Shown here in pieces: positions 18,433 through 26,111 of a stretch of DNA of 64,000 nt. The stretch's first letter is position 1. Every line of letters begins with the position of its first letter. Position numbers and translations under genes: made by a program. Origin of the DNA: Clostridiales bacterium (GTDB taxonomy: Bacteria > Bacillota > Clostridia > Lachnospirales > Lachnospiraceae); NCBI GenBank assembly GCA_018365455.1, contig JAGZJZ010000012.1:62001-126000 (forward strand), given 5' to 3'. The notes below the pieces were generated by a model, which was not told where the DNA came from, did no database searches, and saw only the letters and a list, made by a program, of their open reading frames with translations.

Positions 18433-19193
18433 TTTGACTCCTCTCCTTTCCCTTTCCTTTTATGGCCTGCTGCTATAAAAATAACAACGCATAAGCAGGC
18501 ACCCATCATGCCGGCAAAAAGCAGAATTGGCGTATTATCACCTGTTTTTACTTTATTCGTAGTCTGATTTGTACCGCTGCCGCCATTGGTATTTCCATTG
18601 TTATTATTGTTATTATTGTTGGAATTGTTATTATTTGTATTTCCCTGATTTTTATTAGTGTCCGGCTCCGACTGGTTCGCAGCATCGTCATGTGCAACCC
18701 GGAACGTAAACTGGATAATACCTTCTGTTTCCTGATAGCTGTTATCCATAGAGTCGCCGTCTACATAAACTTCCATATCAATGTCAGTGGATTCTCCTTT
18801 GCCCAGGCTTTCCAGCAGGAAGTTTTCTCCCATATATCCTTCGCCAAAGCTTTCCAGACCACCGATCTTTCCTTTGTAAAACTGTTCCCCGTCTCTTTTC
18901 AGGGTAATTTCAAATACTGCACCGCCTGCGCCCATTTCACGAAGAACCTGGGCACTCATGTAGAATTTCATCTGCTCATAGTCATCATTCGTCAATGTGA
19001 TCTTCTGGGTTCTTGTTTCCCCAGGCATCATATTTTTAAAATTATCAAACAGATCATTGCTTCCGTTTAAAAATATAAATTCCTTGGCATCACCATCAAA
19101 GGTAACGTTGGTATCACTGTCAGCAAATACCACCATATTCATTTGTAAAAGCAAGGTCAATATTATGCAAAAACTAATTATTTTCTTCTTCAT
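18429..19193 (-). CDS. Secreted fibre-locus protein with VKTGD-type sorting signal
   Basis: A 254-residue exported protein. It has a Sec signal peptide (about 1-25, ending VVFA) and a TasA-like or COG1361-like beta domain (about 28-170: MMPGETRTQKITLTNDDYEQMKFYMSA). An Asn-rich low-complexity spacer (about 183-212) precedes a C-terminal sorting-like signal (VKTGDNTPILL, a hydrophobic helix, then a KRKGKG tail). VKTGD departs from the canonical LPXTG but is a pattern I have seen in Lachnospiraceae surface proteins. It lies 2 nt after 19196-19843 and overlaps the next gene by 4 nt. It could be the wall anchor of the TasA-like fibre, comparable in role to TapA. This is inference. No sortase gene is in the window. 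Confidence 0.75.
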   Translation of the reverse strand: MKKKIISFCIILTLLLQMNMVVFADSDTNVTFDGDAKEFIFLNGSNDLFDNFKNMMPGETRTQKITLTNDDYEQMKFYMSAQVLREMGAGGAVFEITLKRDGEQFYKGKIGGLESFGEGYMGENFLLESLGKGESTDIDMEVYVDGDSMDNSYQETEGIIQFTFRVAHDDAANQSEPDTNKNQGNTNNNNSNNNNNNNNGNTNGGSGTNQTTNKVKTGDNTPILLFAGMMGACLCVVIFIAAGHKRKGKGEESK

Positions 19194-19195
19194 AT

Positions 19196-19843
19196 TTATT
19201 CTTCCTCAACTTCCTGAAGAACTCCGTCAGCATCGATTTTTACTTCCAGTCCCCATTCCGAAAGCATGGCATCTTCCGCTCCGATTACCTGGATCGCATC
19301 TGCTTCTACATCAAAAGCGATGGAAAGTCCTGTATAAAGATTTTGTTCTTTACTTGGTATATTTCCGATTTGTATAAAATCCATTATTTTTGAGGTGGAC
19401 TCTTTTGCATTCAGGGGCTTGCGATAGTAAAAATACATCTCTTCACCATTTTCATCATCATCCTGAATAATCCAGTCTTGCTTTTGATCGGTTAAAATGG
19501 AGATATAATTTGCATCTGCTTCCGGATTTTTCTCACCATTGCGGTCTTCCCAGCTTTTATGCAATGTTACTCTTAAATACAGCGGATTATCTTTTATATT
19601 ATCCACATAAATTGCCTCCGGTATTTTATCGCCCGGCATTCCGGTAATGCTCTTAATATCGCCCTCTTTTATTTCTTTCCCGCCATTTGCCGTTTCTTCC
19701 ATAAGCTGAATCCCAATATTTCCGGCACTGATTTTATTTTTAGAAGTTGTTTCCGCCTGAAAGGATGCCACCGTCCCGCTTATCAAAGTCGCCGCAATAA
19801 GCACTGCTGCTGCGCCGATTATTATGAAATTTTTCTTTTTCAT
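19196..19843 (-). CDS. TasA-like secreted protein, first gene of the fibre locus
   Basis: A 215-residue predicted SipW substrate. The signal region (AAAVLIAATLISGTVASFQAETTSKNKISAGNIGIQL) carries GTVASFQAE at the place of GATLAYFTD, so it is the most divergent of the five paralogues. The mature part has the family's PGDKIPEAIYVDN (PGD...NxG-like), an EMYFYYRKPL tyrosine-rich strand and DVEADAIQVIGAED, which is the conserved AIQA block. RBS AAGGAAGG precedes the ATG. It heads an operon with 18429-19193 and 17443-18432 under a SARP-type promoter, with a leader of about 120 nt. Confidence 0.82.
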   Translation of the reverse strand: MKKKNFIIIGAAAVLIAATLISGTVASFQAETTSKNKISAGNIGIQLMEETANGGKEIKEGDIKSITGMPGDKIPEAIYVDNIKDNPLYLRVTLHKSWEDRNGEKNPEADANYISILTDQKQDWIIQDDDENGEEMYFYYRKPLNAKESTSKIMDFIQIGNIPSKEQNLYTGLSIAFDVEADAIQVIGAEDAMLSEWGLEVKIDADGVLQEVEEE

Positions 19844-19970
19844 AGCTTTTTTCCTTCCTTGTAACTATCAGAACTGCCGTGCATAAAACTGTGAATCAAC
19901 AGCTGTAATCCACAGTAATAAAGGTAAAGCAGTACTGGCATTTAATAATACTGATGCACTTTATATTTTG

Positions 19971-20004
19971 ATTATAATGGTTTTATGTCACACTCCAGTC
20001 ACAC
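19971..20004 (-). promoter_or_regulatory. SARP-type direct-repeat operator and -10 box (first fibre operon)
   Basis: On the minus strand two identical GTGTGAC heptamers (19998-20004 and 19987-19993) have an 11-bp period. A 10-bp spacer leads to a perfect -10 TATAAT (19971-19976). No -35 consensus. This is the most regular of the three sites and gives the consensus (N)TGTGAC-N4-(N)TGTGAC-N10-TATANT. Confidence 0.78.
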
Positions 20005-20026
20005 GGAATGATTTTCACAAAATATA

Positions 20027-20055
20027 TTGTATTTACTTCAGAGCATTGCTATAAT
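20027..20055 (+). promoter_or_regulatory. Sigma-A-type promoter of the pilus-like operon
   Basis: -35 TTGTAT (20027-20032), 17-bp spacer and -10 TATAAT (20050-20055), with a leader of about 55 nt to the ATG at 20117. It is divergent from the SARP-type site at 19971-20004. The two promoters are 23 bp apart at their edges, so regulator binding could influence both. Confidence 0.65.
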
Positions 20056-20116
20056 AGGCATTATTACAGCAAAATAAAACGTGATTGAAAATGCTCAGAG
20101 AGAGGGAGGTATTACT

Positions 20117-21079
20117 ATGTATCCCTGCAAACTTCATAAATATGCCTTTCTGATGATACTGTTAATAATCAGTATCATTTTATCAGGCTGCGGCAATTCG
20201 GACGATCCGGCTCCTGCTCCTTCTGAAAATACCTCCGGGACAAGTACAGGCTCCGGTTCCCGTCCTAACACGCCCAGGGTCCTGACTCCACAAGCTGTGG
20301 GAACAGCGGTTCAGACAGATGAGTATGCTTCTATAGATACCTCTAACCTTTCAGAAGGCTATTTTATGGTAAAGTACCTGGGCAATGCATCGAAAGTGAA
20401 GCTGCGCGTGAAAGCTTCCGATAATTCTACAAATGACTATAACATTAAAAATACCGGAAATTATGAAGTATTTCCCCTGTCACAAGGCAGCGGAAACTAC
20501 GAAATCATGGTATGCGAACAGCTTGCCAACGATAAATACGCCATTGTAACTTCTTTGTCTGCAGATGTGAAGCTTACAAATGAATTCGGTCCTTTCCTGT
20601 ATCCGAACCAGTATGTAAATTTTACAGCTGATTCCCAGGCTGTAGAAAAAGCAGAAGAGCTTGTGAAGGGGGCTTCTACAGACCTGGATGCTATTACTTC
20701 TGTTTATAATTTTGTCATCGGTAACATTACGTATGACACAGACAAGGCGGAAAATGTACAGTTTGATTACATCCCCAATGTGGATGATACTTTGAAGACC
20801 AAAAAGGGAATCTGCTTTGACTATGCCTCTCTCATGGGCAGTATGCTGCGGTCCCAGGGCATTCCCACCAAGATCGAAACCGGATATTCCGGGGAAGTGG
20901 TTCACGCCTGGATCAGCGTCTATACAAAGGAAGAAGGCTGGATAGATGACCTGATACAGTTCGATGGCAAGAACTGGGCACTGATGGACCCCACCTTCGC
21001 GGCAAGTGGGAAAAACAGCAAGAAAATTCAAAAATACATTGGAGATGCAAAGAACTATACCACTAAACATACCTATTAA
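20117..21079 (+). CDS. Lipoprotein with transglutaminase-like cysteine protease fold
   Basis: A 320-residue membrane-attached lipoprotein. I chose the ATG at 20117, which has GGGAGG 7 nt upstream, over a weak upstream GTG. The signal peptide ends in the lipobox LSGC. A Ser/Pro/Gly-rich linker precedes a beta domain (about 80-180). A transglutaminase core follows with the triad visible as Cys in GICFDYASL, His in VVHAWI and Asp in ALMDPTFA. Such domains act as peptidases, amidases or crosslinkers. A role in processing or attaching surface proteins is inference. It is the first gene of the pilus-like operon (38 nt to the next ORF). Confidence 0.85.
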   Translation: MYPCKLHKYAFLMILLIISIILSGCGNSDDPAPAPSENTSGTSTGSGSRPNTPRVLTPQAVGTAVQTDEYASIDTSNLSEGYFMVKYLGNASKVKLRVKASDNSTNDYNIKNTGNYEVFPLSQGSGNYEIMVCEQLANDKYAIVTSLSADVKLTNEFGPFLYPNQYVNFTADSQAVEKAEELVKGASTDLDAITSVYNFVIGNITYDTDKAENVQFDYIPNVDDTLKTKKGICFDYASLMGSMLRSQGIPTKIETGYSGEVVHAWISVYTKEEGWIDDLIQFDGKNWALMDPTFAASGKNSKKIQKYIGDAKNYTTKHTY

Positions 21080-21116
21080 CCGGTCTGTATAAATTTGCGT
21101 TTCGAAAGGAGCTCTT

Positions 21117-22136
21117 ATGGCAAAAAAAGCCAATAAACCGTTATCCAATACCGAAATATCCTTTTTCTGTAATCAAATGGCAATGATCCTCCAATCCGGT
21201 ATTTCTTCTATTGAAGGGATCTCGATTATGCTGGAAGACAATGTGAGCCCTGATGGAAAATCTGTCCTGGAATCTATTTATCATACTCTGGAAGAAACGG
21301 GGAATTTTCACGCCGCTGTCAGTGACTGCGGTGTGTTTCCCAAGTATTTTATAGATATGGTTGAAATCGGTGAACAATCCGGACGTCTTGACGATGTAAT
21401 GTCCTCTTTAGCAGAATATTATGAACGGGAAGAAAACATTGCAAAGGGGATCAAAGGTGCCATTACATACCCCTGTATTATGATTGGTCTTCTCTTGTTT
21501 ATCGTTGTAATCCTGATTGTCAAAGTACTTCCTATCTTTAATCAGGTTTATATTGAACTGGGAAGCCAGCTTACAGGATTTTCCAAAAGCCTGTTGAATC
21601 TGGGCAGTGCCCTGAGCCGTTATGCCGTTCCGGTAATCGTTATTTTCGTAGCTTTTGCTGCGTTTTTATTCTTCAACGGTTCCAAGCTGCGTTTTTCCAA
21701 GACCCTGCAGCACAAGATAGCCCTGGGACGTTTTGCCAGCGGTATGTTCCTTACGCTGAGCAGCGGTCTGGACATAGACCAGAGCCTGACCATGACCTCA
21801 AAGCTGGTTGATAACACGGAATTACAGGAAAAGATCAAAAAGTGCCAGGCTGCCCTGGAAGAAGGGGAAAGCTTTTCCCATGCCGTTACCCGTTCTGAAC
21901 TTTTCTCAGGAGTCTATGCACGAATGATTGCAGTGGGTTTTAAAACCGGTAATGTAGATGAAGTGATGAGGAAAGTAGCTGACCAGTATGAGGAAGAGGT
22001 TGACAACCGGATCGAAAAATTGATTGCTGTCCTGGAACCTTCTCTCGTTGTTGCTCTTTCTATCATAGTAGGTGTTATCCTGCTTTCTGTTATGCTGCCG
22101 CTTATGGGTATCATGTCCAGCATCGGACCGTTTTAG
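21117..22136 (+). CDS. pilC: Type II secretion/type IV pilus platform protein (GspF/PilC family)
   Basis: A 339-residue polytopic inner-membrane platform of a type IV pilus-like machine. It has two T2SSF domains (about 9-130 and 195-315), each opening with an FxxQxAxxLxSGxxxxxxI-type helix (FCNQMAMILQSGISSIEGI, then FASGMFLTLSSGLDIDQSL). Three transmembrane helices lie around 110-135, 165-185 and 310-335. The DNRIEKLIAVLEPSLVV segment near the end is highly conserved. RBS AAAGGAG lies upstream. The length is slightly shorter than the usual 400 residues because the cytoplasmic N-terminal extension is absent, a common state in Clostridia. Confidence 0.93.
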   Translation: MAKKANKPLSNTEISFFCNQMAMILQSGISSIEGISIMLEDNVSPDGKSVLESIYHTLEETGNFHAAVSDCGVFPKYFIDMVEIGEQSGRLDDVMSSLAEYYEREENIAKGIKGAITYPCIMIGLLLFIVVILIVKVLPIFNQVYIELGSQLTGFSKSLLNLGSALSRYAVPVIVIFVAFAAFLFFNGSKLRFSKTLQHKIALGRFASGMFLTLSSGLDIDQSLTMTSKLVDNTELQEKIKKCQAALEEGESFSHAVTRSELFSGVYARMIAVGFKTGNVDEVMRKVADQYEEEVDNRIEKLIAVLEPSLVVALSIIVGVILLSVMLPLMGIMSSIGPF

Positions 22137-22147
22137 GAGGTATTGTT

Positions 22148-22474
22148 ATGAACCGTTTTCACCAGTTACCTTTTCACCGCAGAATAAGAGCCGGTTTCCT
22201 GATACCGATTTGTACTTTTGGACTTGTTATGATTATATTTTTATATGGAATTGGCAATATCTCAGCTACAACTGATGCAGAACAGCAGAGAACCCTGGCT
22301 GATGCCCTGAGGCGCTGTGCCGTACAGAACTACGCCCTCACCGGTTCTTATCCGGATACCCTGGAAGACCTGCTGGCACATTATGCTGTGGCATTTGATG
22401 AAAATAAGTATATTATCCATTACGAGCCCTTTGGTTCTAATATTATGCCAGATATAACCATTGTTAAAAAATAG
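22148..22474 (+). CDS. Pilin-like small membrane protein
   Basis: A 108-residue protein with one N-terminal transmembrane helix (about 16-38) and a short extracytoplasmic domain (LRRCAVQNYALTGSYPDTLEDL, then YIIHYEPFGSNIMPDITIV). The pattern of a long N-terminal helix leading into a YxxxGSYPxxLxxL segment is common in pseudopilins. The canonical prepilin cleavage box with Glu at +5 is not visible. I know it only as a conserved hypothetical of Lachnospiraceae pilus-like loci. It lies between the platform gene and the DUF4860 gene in a tight operon. Confidence 0.7.
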   Translation: MNRFHQLPFHRRIRAGFLIPICTFGLVMIIFLYGIGNISATTDAEQQRTLADALRRCAVQNYALTGSYPDTLEDLLAHYAVAFDENKYIIHYEPFGSNIMPDITIVKK

Positions 22475-22485
22475 GAGGCTGCCTT

Positions 22486-22983
22486 ATGAAGAATTTCCGG
22501 TCAAAGGAACACGTTATTGATATAGTATTCACCCTGTCCCTGTTCTGTGTTTTCGCAGCTTCAGCGCTATTTGTGGTTCTGATCGGTTCTAACGTTTATC
22601 GCTCTACCGCCGGGCAGATGGCAGAAAATAATTCTTCCCATACCGCCTTATCCTATATATCAGAAAAGATCCGGCAGGCTGACGGTACCGGAGATATATC
22701 CATTACAAGTCTGTCCGGCACCGATGCCCTTGCTCTTAAGACCCAATATGAAGGGCAGGACTATATTACTTATATATATGAGGATCAGAGTGAGTTGAAG
22801 GAGCTGTTTGCCAAGGCAGACTCTGCCGTATCCGCTTCTTCAGGCCAGTCTATTACAGATATTACCTCACTTAATATGGAAGAAGTACGGGTTGGACTAT
22901 ACCATTTTGCTGTTTCTACAGAGGATGGTAATCGTATCGACCTCTATATCCATCCGAGAGCAGAATCGGAAAGTCAATCGTGA
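22486..22983 (+). CDS. DUF4860 pilus-operon protein
   Basis: A 165-residue single-pass membrane protein (helix about 12-35). Its outer domain begins with a helix (AENNSSHTALSYISEKIRQAD), followed by strands (ALALKTQYEGQDYITYIYEDQSELKELFA) and ends in GNRIDLYIHPR. It matches the DUF4860 family, which occurs in clostridial type IV pilus or T2SS-like operons and resembles minor pseudopilins of the GspJ/ComGF type. The exact role is unknown. It starts 11 nt after the previous stop. Confidence 0.72.
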   Translation: MKNFRSKEHVIDIVFTLSLFCVFAASALFVVLIGSNVYRSTAGQMAENNSSHTALSYISEKIRQADGTGDISITSLSGTDALALKTQYEGQDYITYIYEDQSELKELFAKADSAVSASSGQSITDITSLNMEEVRVGLYHFAVSTEDGNRIDLYIHPRAESESQS

Positions 22984-23047
22984 CAGCCATTAAAAAGCAA
23001 TTTGTTAGCACGCTTCGGAAGACATCGAATAAGAAAGAAGGATCCAT

Positions 23048-23485
23048 ATGAAAAAAAATACTCCTTCCAAATCCAGTTTATTTTTAATCGAATTAATTAT
23101 TGCCATATTGTTTTTCACAGTAGCAAGCGGCATCTGCATTCAGCTATTTTCAAAATCTTTCTTGCTCAGCCAGAGTTCTAAAAATTTGAGCACGGCATCC
23201 CGGCTGGTATCAAATACGGCTGAAGTGCTGGAAAGCTGCGGCGGATCCCTGGAAGAAGTGCAGTCACTTTTCCCCGAAAGTGTGGCTGACGGAGATTCCA
23301 TACGCTTCTATTATAATGCCTCCTGGGAGAAATGCAATGAAGCTGATGGCAAGTTTACGCTGATCGCTACCGTTACCGGGGATACAGAAAAAAGCGTCTC
23401 CATCTCATCCTATGAAACAGAAAAACCGGAAAAGCTGATATATTCTCTTGCAACCCAAATAAACATTCCTCATACACTTGAGTGA
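23048..23485 (+). CDS. Prepilin-like minor pilin
   Basis: A 145-residue protein with a type IV prepilin-like N-terminus: a short basic leader (MKKNTPSKSS), then LFLIELIIAILFFTVASGI with Glu at position +5 of the predicted mature chain. The residue before the cleavage point would be Ser rather than the usual Gly. The outer part (about 45-145) is small and beta-rich. It would be a minor pseudopilin. The prepilin peptidase needed for cleavage is not in the window. Its stop overlaps the alternative GTG start of the next gene. Confidence 0.75.
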   Translation: MKKNTPSKSSLFLIELIIAILFFTVASGICIQLFSKSFLLSQSSKNLSTASRLVSNTAEVLESCGGSLEEVQSLFPESVADGDSIRFYYNASWEKCNEADGKFTLIATVTGDTEKSVSISSYETEKPEKLIYSLATQINIPHTLE

Positions 23486-23499
23486 CAGAAAGGCCGTTT

Positions 23500-24018
23500 A
23501 TGATGAAAAAGAAAAAGAAGCACACTTTTTTTAATATCGGAACTTCTTCCATCCTGCTTGTATTTGTACTTTTATGTCTGGTAACCTTTGCCATTCTTTC
23601 TATTGTAAATGCCAACATGGATTATCAATTGAGCAAGAAGAATGCAGACCATACCAGTGCCTATTATCAGGCGGACTTAAAAGCCAAGCAGGAACTGGCT
23701 GAAATTGATGATATTTTATACAGAGAATATAACTCGCAGTCTTTTTCCGACGCCGAGTCTTATTATACTCACATAGTAAAAGTGCTGTCAGATGCGGGTA
23801 CCTATACCTTTAACCGGGATCTTTCATCACCCAGAATGTCCTATGAGGTGCCGATTACGGAAAATCAGATATTGAACGTAACTCTCGAACTGCATTTCCC
23901 AACACAAACCGGTGAACACTTCTATCGTATTATCACCTGGAACAGCCAGTCAGACAGCAGCTGGGAACCGGAAAGTAACGTACCTGTTTTCAACGGAACT
24001 TTTGAATCTGAATTTTAG
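23500..24018 (+). CDS. Pilin-like membrane protein, function unknown
   Basis: A 172-residue protein with a Lys-rich start (MMKKKKKHTFF), a transmembrane helix (about 14-37) and a coiled or helical segment (ANMDYQLSKKNADHTSAYYQADLKAKQELAEID). A beta-rich domain follows, ending in FNGTFESEF. The topology and operon position suggest a minor pilin or assembly factor (GspK/PilX-like) without a recognisable prepilin cleavage box. I start it at ATG 23500 because AAAGG lies 7 nt upstream. A GTG at 23482 that overlaps the previous stop is also possible. Confidence 0.65.
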   Translation: MMKKKKKHTFFNIGTSSILLVFVLLCLVTFAILSIVNANMDYQLSKKNADHTSAYYQADLKAKQELAEIDDILYREYNSQSFSDAESYYTHIVKVLSDAGTYTFNRDLSSPRMSYEVPITENQILNVTLELHFPTQTGEHFYRIITWNSQSDSSWEPESNVPVFNGTFESEF

Positions 24019-24029
24019 GAGGATTTTTC

Positions 24030-25085
24030 ATGGAAATAAATGAGCTCTTGGAGCATGCAGTTGAAGCCGTGGCATCAGATGTTTTTATTGTAGCCGGGCT
24101 TCCTCTGTCCTATAAAGTTAACGGCACTATGGTGCATGACAACTCAGATCGGCTTATGCCAAACGATACCGAAACGATCATAACGGAAATATATCAGCTT
24201 GCCGGAAACAGATCTATGCAGATTCTTCTGGATAAAGGAGATGATGATTTTTCTTTTTCCATCACCGGCCTCTCCAGATTTCGAATCAATGCATACCGCC
24301 AGCGTGGTTCCCTGTCTGCGGTAATCAGAATCATACGTTTTAACCTGCCTGACCCAAAGGAATTCGGAATTGGTGATCATATCCTGCGGCTTGCAGAATT
24401 TAACAAAGGGCTCGTTCTGGTTACCGGTCCTGCGGGAAGCGGAAAGTCCACAACACTCGCCTGTCTGATCGATGCCATTAACTCCACCAAGGAAAGGCAT
24501 ATCATCACACTGGAAGACCCTCTGGAGCATTTGCACCGCCACAAAAAAAGTATTGTAAGCCAGCGTGAGATTAATACGGATACGGAAAGCTATCTCATCG
24601 CTCTGCGGGCTGCTCTGCGGCAAAGCCCGGACGTCATTCTGCTTGGTGAAATGCGTGACTTTGAGACAATACAGGTCGCCATGACCGCTGCAGAAACGGG
24701 TCATCTGGTATTCTCCACCCTCCACACCATAGGGGCTGTAAATACCGTAGGAAGAATTATCGATGTATTCCCGCCAAGCCAGCAGACTCAGATCACCGTC
24801 CAGTTATCCATGGCATTACAGGCAGTTGTATCCCAGCAGCTGGTTCCATCTGTTGACGGAAAACTGATTCCTGCCTTTGAGGTATTGACACTGACCCCTG
24901 CAATCCGGAATATGATCCGTGAGAACAAAATCCCACAGATCGACGGGACTTTATATTCTTCCTCTTCGGATTCCATGTTCTCCATGGATGCCAGTCTGGT
25001 AAACCTCTGCAAAAAAGGCCTGATAACAGCTAAGACCGCCATGGAATACGCGGTGAAGCCGGATATGATACAGCGGAAGCTTTAA
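24030..25085 (+). CDS. pilT: PilT-like type IV pilus ATPase
   Basis: A 351-residue cytoplasmic hexameric ATPase that drives pilus dynamics. It has an N-terminal PAS-like domain (about 1-105), then Walker A GPAGSGKST (133-141), an Asp box (HIITLEDPLEHLH), Walker B VILLGEMRD with Glu207, and a His box HLVFSTLHT (225-233). The order and length match PilT (retraction) rather than the longer PilB/GspE, which carries a zinc-binding tetracysteine that is absent here. It is the only ATPase in the operon, so either it powers both directions or a PilB is encoded elsewhere. RBS GGAGG. Confidence 0.93.
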   Translation: MEINELLEHAVEAVASDVFIVAGLPLSYKVNGTMVHDNSDRLMPNDTETIITEIYQLAGNRSMQILLDKGDDDFSFSITGLSRFRINAYRQRGSLSAVIRIIRFNLPDPKEFGIGDHILRLAEFNKGLVLVTGPAGSGKSTTLACLIDAINSTKERHIITLEDPLEHLHRHKKSIVSQREINTDTESYLIALRAALRQSPDVILLGEMRDFETIQVAMTAAETGHLVFSTLHTIGAVNTVGRIIDVFPPSQQTQITVQLSMALQAVVSQQLVPSVDGKLIPAFEVLTLTPAIRNMIRENKIPQIDGTLYSSSSDSMFSMDASLVNLCKKGLITAKTAMEYAVKPDMIQRKL

Positions 25086-25125
25086 TCCTTCACAGCCCAT
25101 GGGTTCCATCATGCTGGATAAACCT

Positions 25126-25156
25126 GCTTTGCGGCAGTAACCTGCTGCTGCAAAGC
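25126..25156. terminator. Stem-loop between convergent pilT and araC genes
   Basis: GCTTTGC...GCAAAGC with an inner stem of about 5 bp, giving 12 bp with a 7-nt loop. It is in the 89-bp gap between convergent genes. No U-tract, so intrinsic termination is uncertain. Confidence 0.4.
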
Positions 25157-25174
25157 GTCCCTGCCTCAGCCAGC

Positions 25175-25975
25175 CTACTTGATACTATTCTGATACCGCT
25201 GATACTGTTTCGGCGTCATATCTGTAAACTTCTTAAAATGATTGCAAAATGAGGCTGCGTCCTTAAATCCACAGGAATACGCAGTTTCTGTGATACTGTA
25301 CTTCCTCGTTTCCAGCATATTCATAGCTGTTTTTAAGCGGAATTGAATTAAAAACTGCTTTGGTGCACACTGCTCAACCTCCATAAAGATTTTATACAGA
25401 TAAGTCCGGTCAATTCCCACATACTTGGCGATATCGCTGATTTTAATGGGGTATCCATAGTTATGGCAGATATAGTCAACCGCCTTTTGGAAATACTGCT
25501 GTTCATAACTTTCTTGTGGTTCATCCGATTCTCTCACCATAAGTGCCATGACCTGATAGAACATACCGGTCAGTTCAAATTCATCTTCTTCATGCTCCAA
25601 AAAGATCTGAGCAAGTTTTTCCATTCTTTCTAAAAACAGATCTGTCTGTTCCGGGTGAAAGGTCAGTTTATGTTCCCGAAACCCGGTTCGTTTTAATATC
25701 CGCTTTGCCTCATATCCATCAAAAGCAACCCAGGCATACTCCCAGGGCTCCCGGTCATCTGCCCTGTACAGGGTCATCTCATTTGGATAAATTAAAAAAG
25801 CCTCGCCCTGCTGCAAATAAAATTTTTGTCCTCCTGTTTCATAGGTCCCCTTTCCTTTCAAAACCACATGCATCAAGTAGTGGGGACGCAATGCCGGTCC
25901 AAAAAAATGACCGGATTCACATTTCTCCCGCCCGGCATAATACACTGACAGAGACTTTGAATACCTGCTTTCCAT
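25175..25975 (-). CDS. AraC-family regulator adjacent to melA
   Basis: A 266-residue transcription factor with an N-terminal cupin-type sugar-sensing domain (about 1-130: HYLMHVVLKGKGTYETGGQKFYLQQGEAFLIYPNE). The C-terminal double helix-turn-helix AraC domain (about 165-262) includes IKISDIAKYVGIDRTYLYKIF, then SITETAYSCGFKDAASFCNHFKK and MTPKQYQRY. It is divergent from the GH4 alpha-galactosidase gene, with a 136-bp shared promoter region, so activation of melA by an alpha-galactoside is the likely role. It resembles MsmR/RafR-type regulators. The paralogue at 28315-29226 has the same architecture. Confidence 0.9.
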   Translation of the reverse strand: MESRYSKSLSVYYAGREKCESGHFFGPALRPHYLMHVVLKGKGTYETGGQKFYLQQGEAFLIYPNEMTLYRADDREPWEYAWVAFDGYEAKRILKRTGFREHKLTFHPEQTDLFLERMEKLAQIFLEHEEDEFELTGMFYQVMALMVRESDEPQESYEQQYFQKAVDYICHNYGYPIKISDIAKYVGIDRTYLYKIFMEVEQCAPKQFLIQFRLKTAMNMLETRKYSITETAYSCGFKDAASFCNHFKKFTDMTPKQYQRYQNSIK

Positions 25976-26111
25976 ATATCCTCCTTTCTATTACCTTTCA
26001 ACAAATCAACAATTTTTACGAAACAATTTAGATAGTCTCTCCATAGGATATATTATATAATAATTTACAACAGATAACAAATATAATCCACTTAAAACCA
26101 GGAGGTCTCAT

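Noticed and set aside
20081..20116. Upstream GTG start for the transglutaminase lipoprotein
   Set aside because: It would place 12 polar residues before the signal peptide. The ATG at 20117 has a good RBS.
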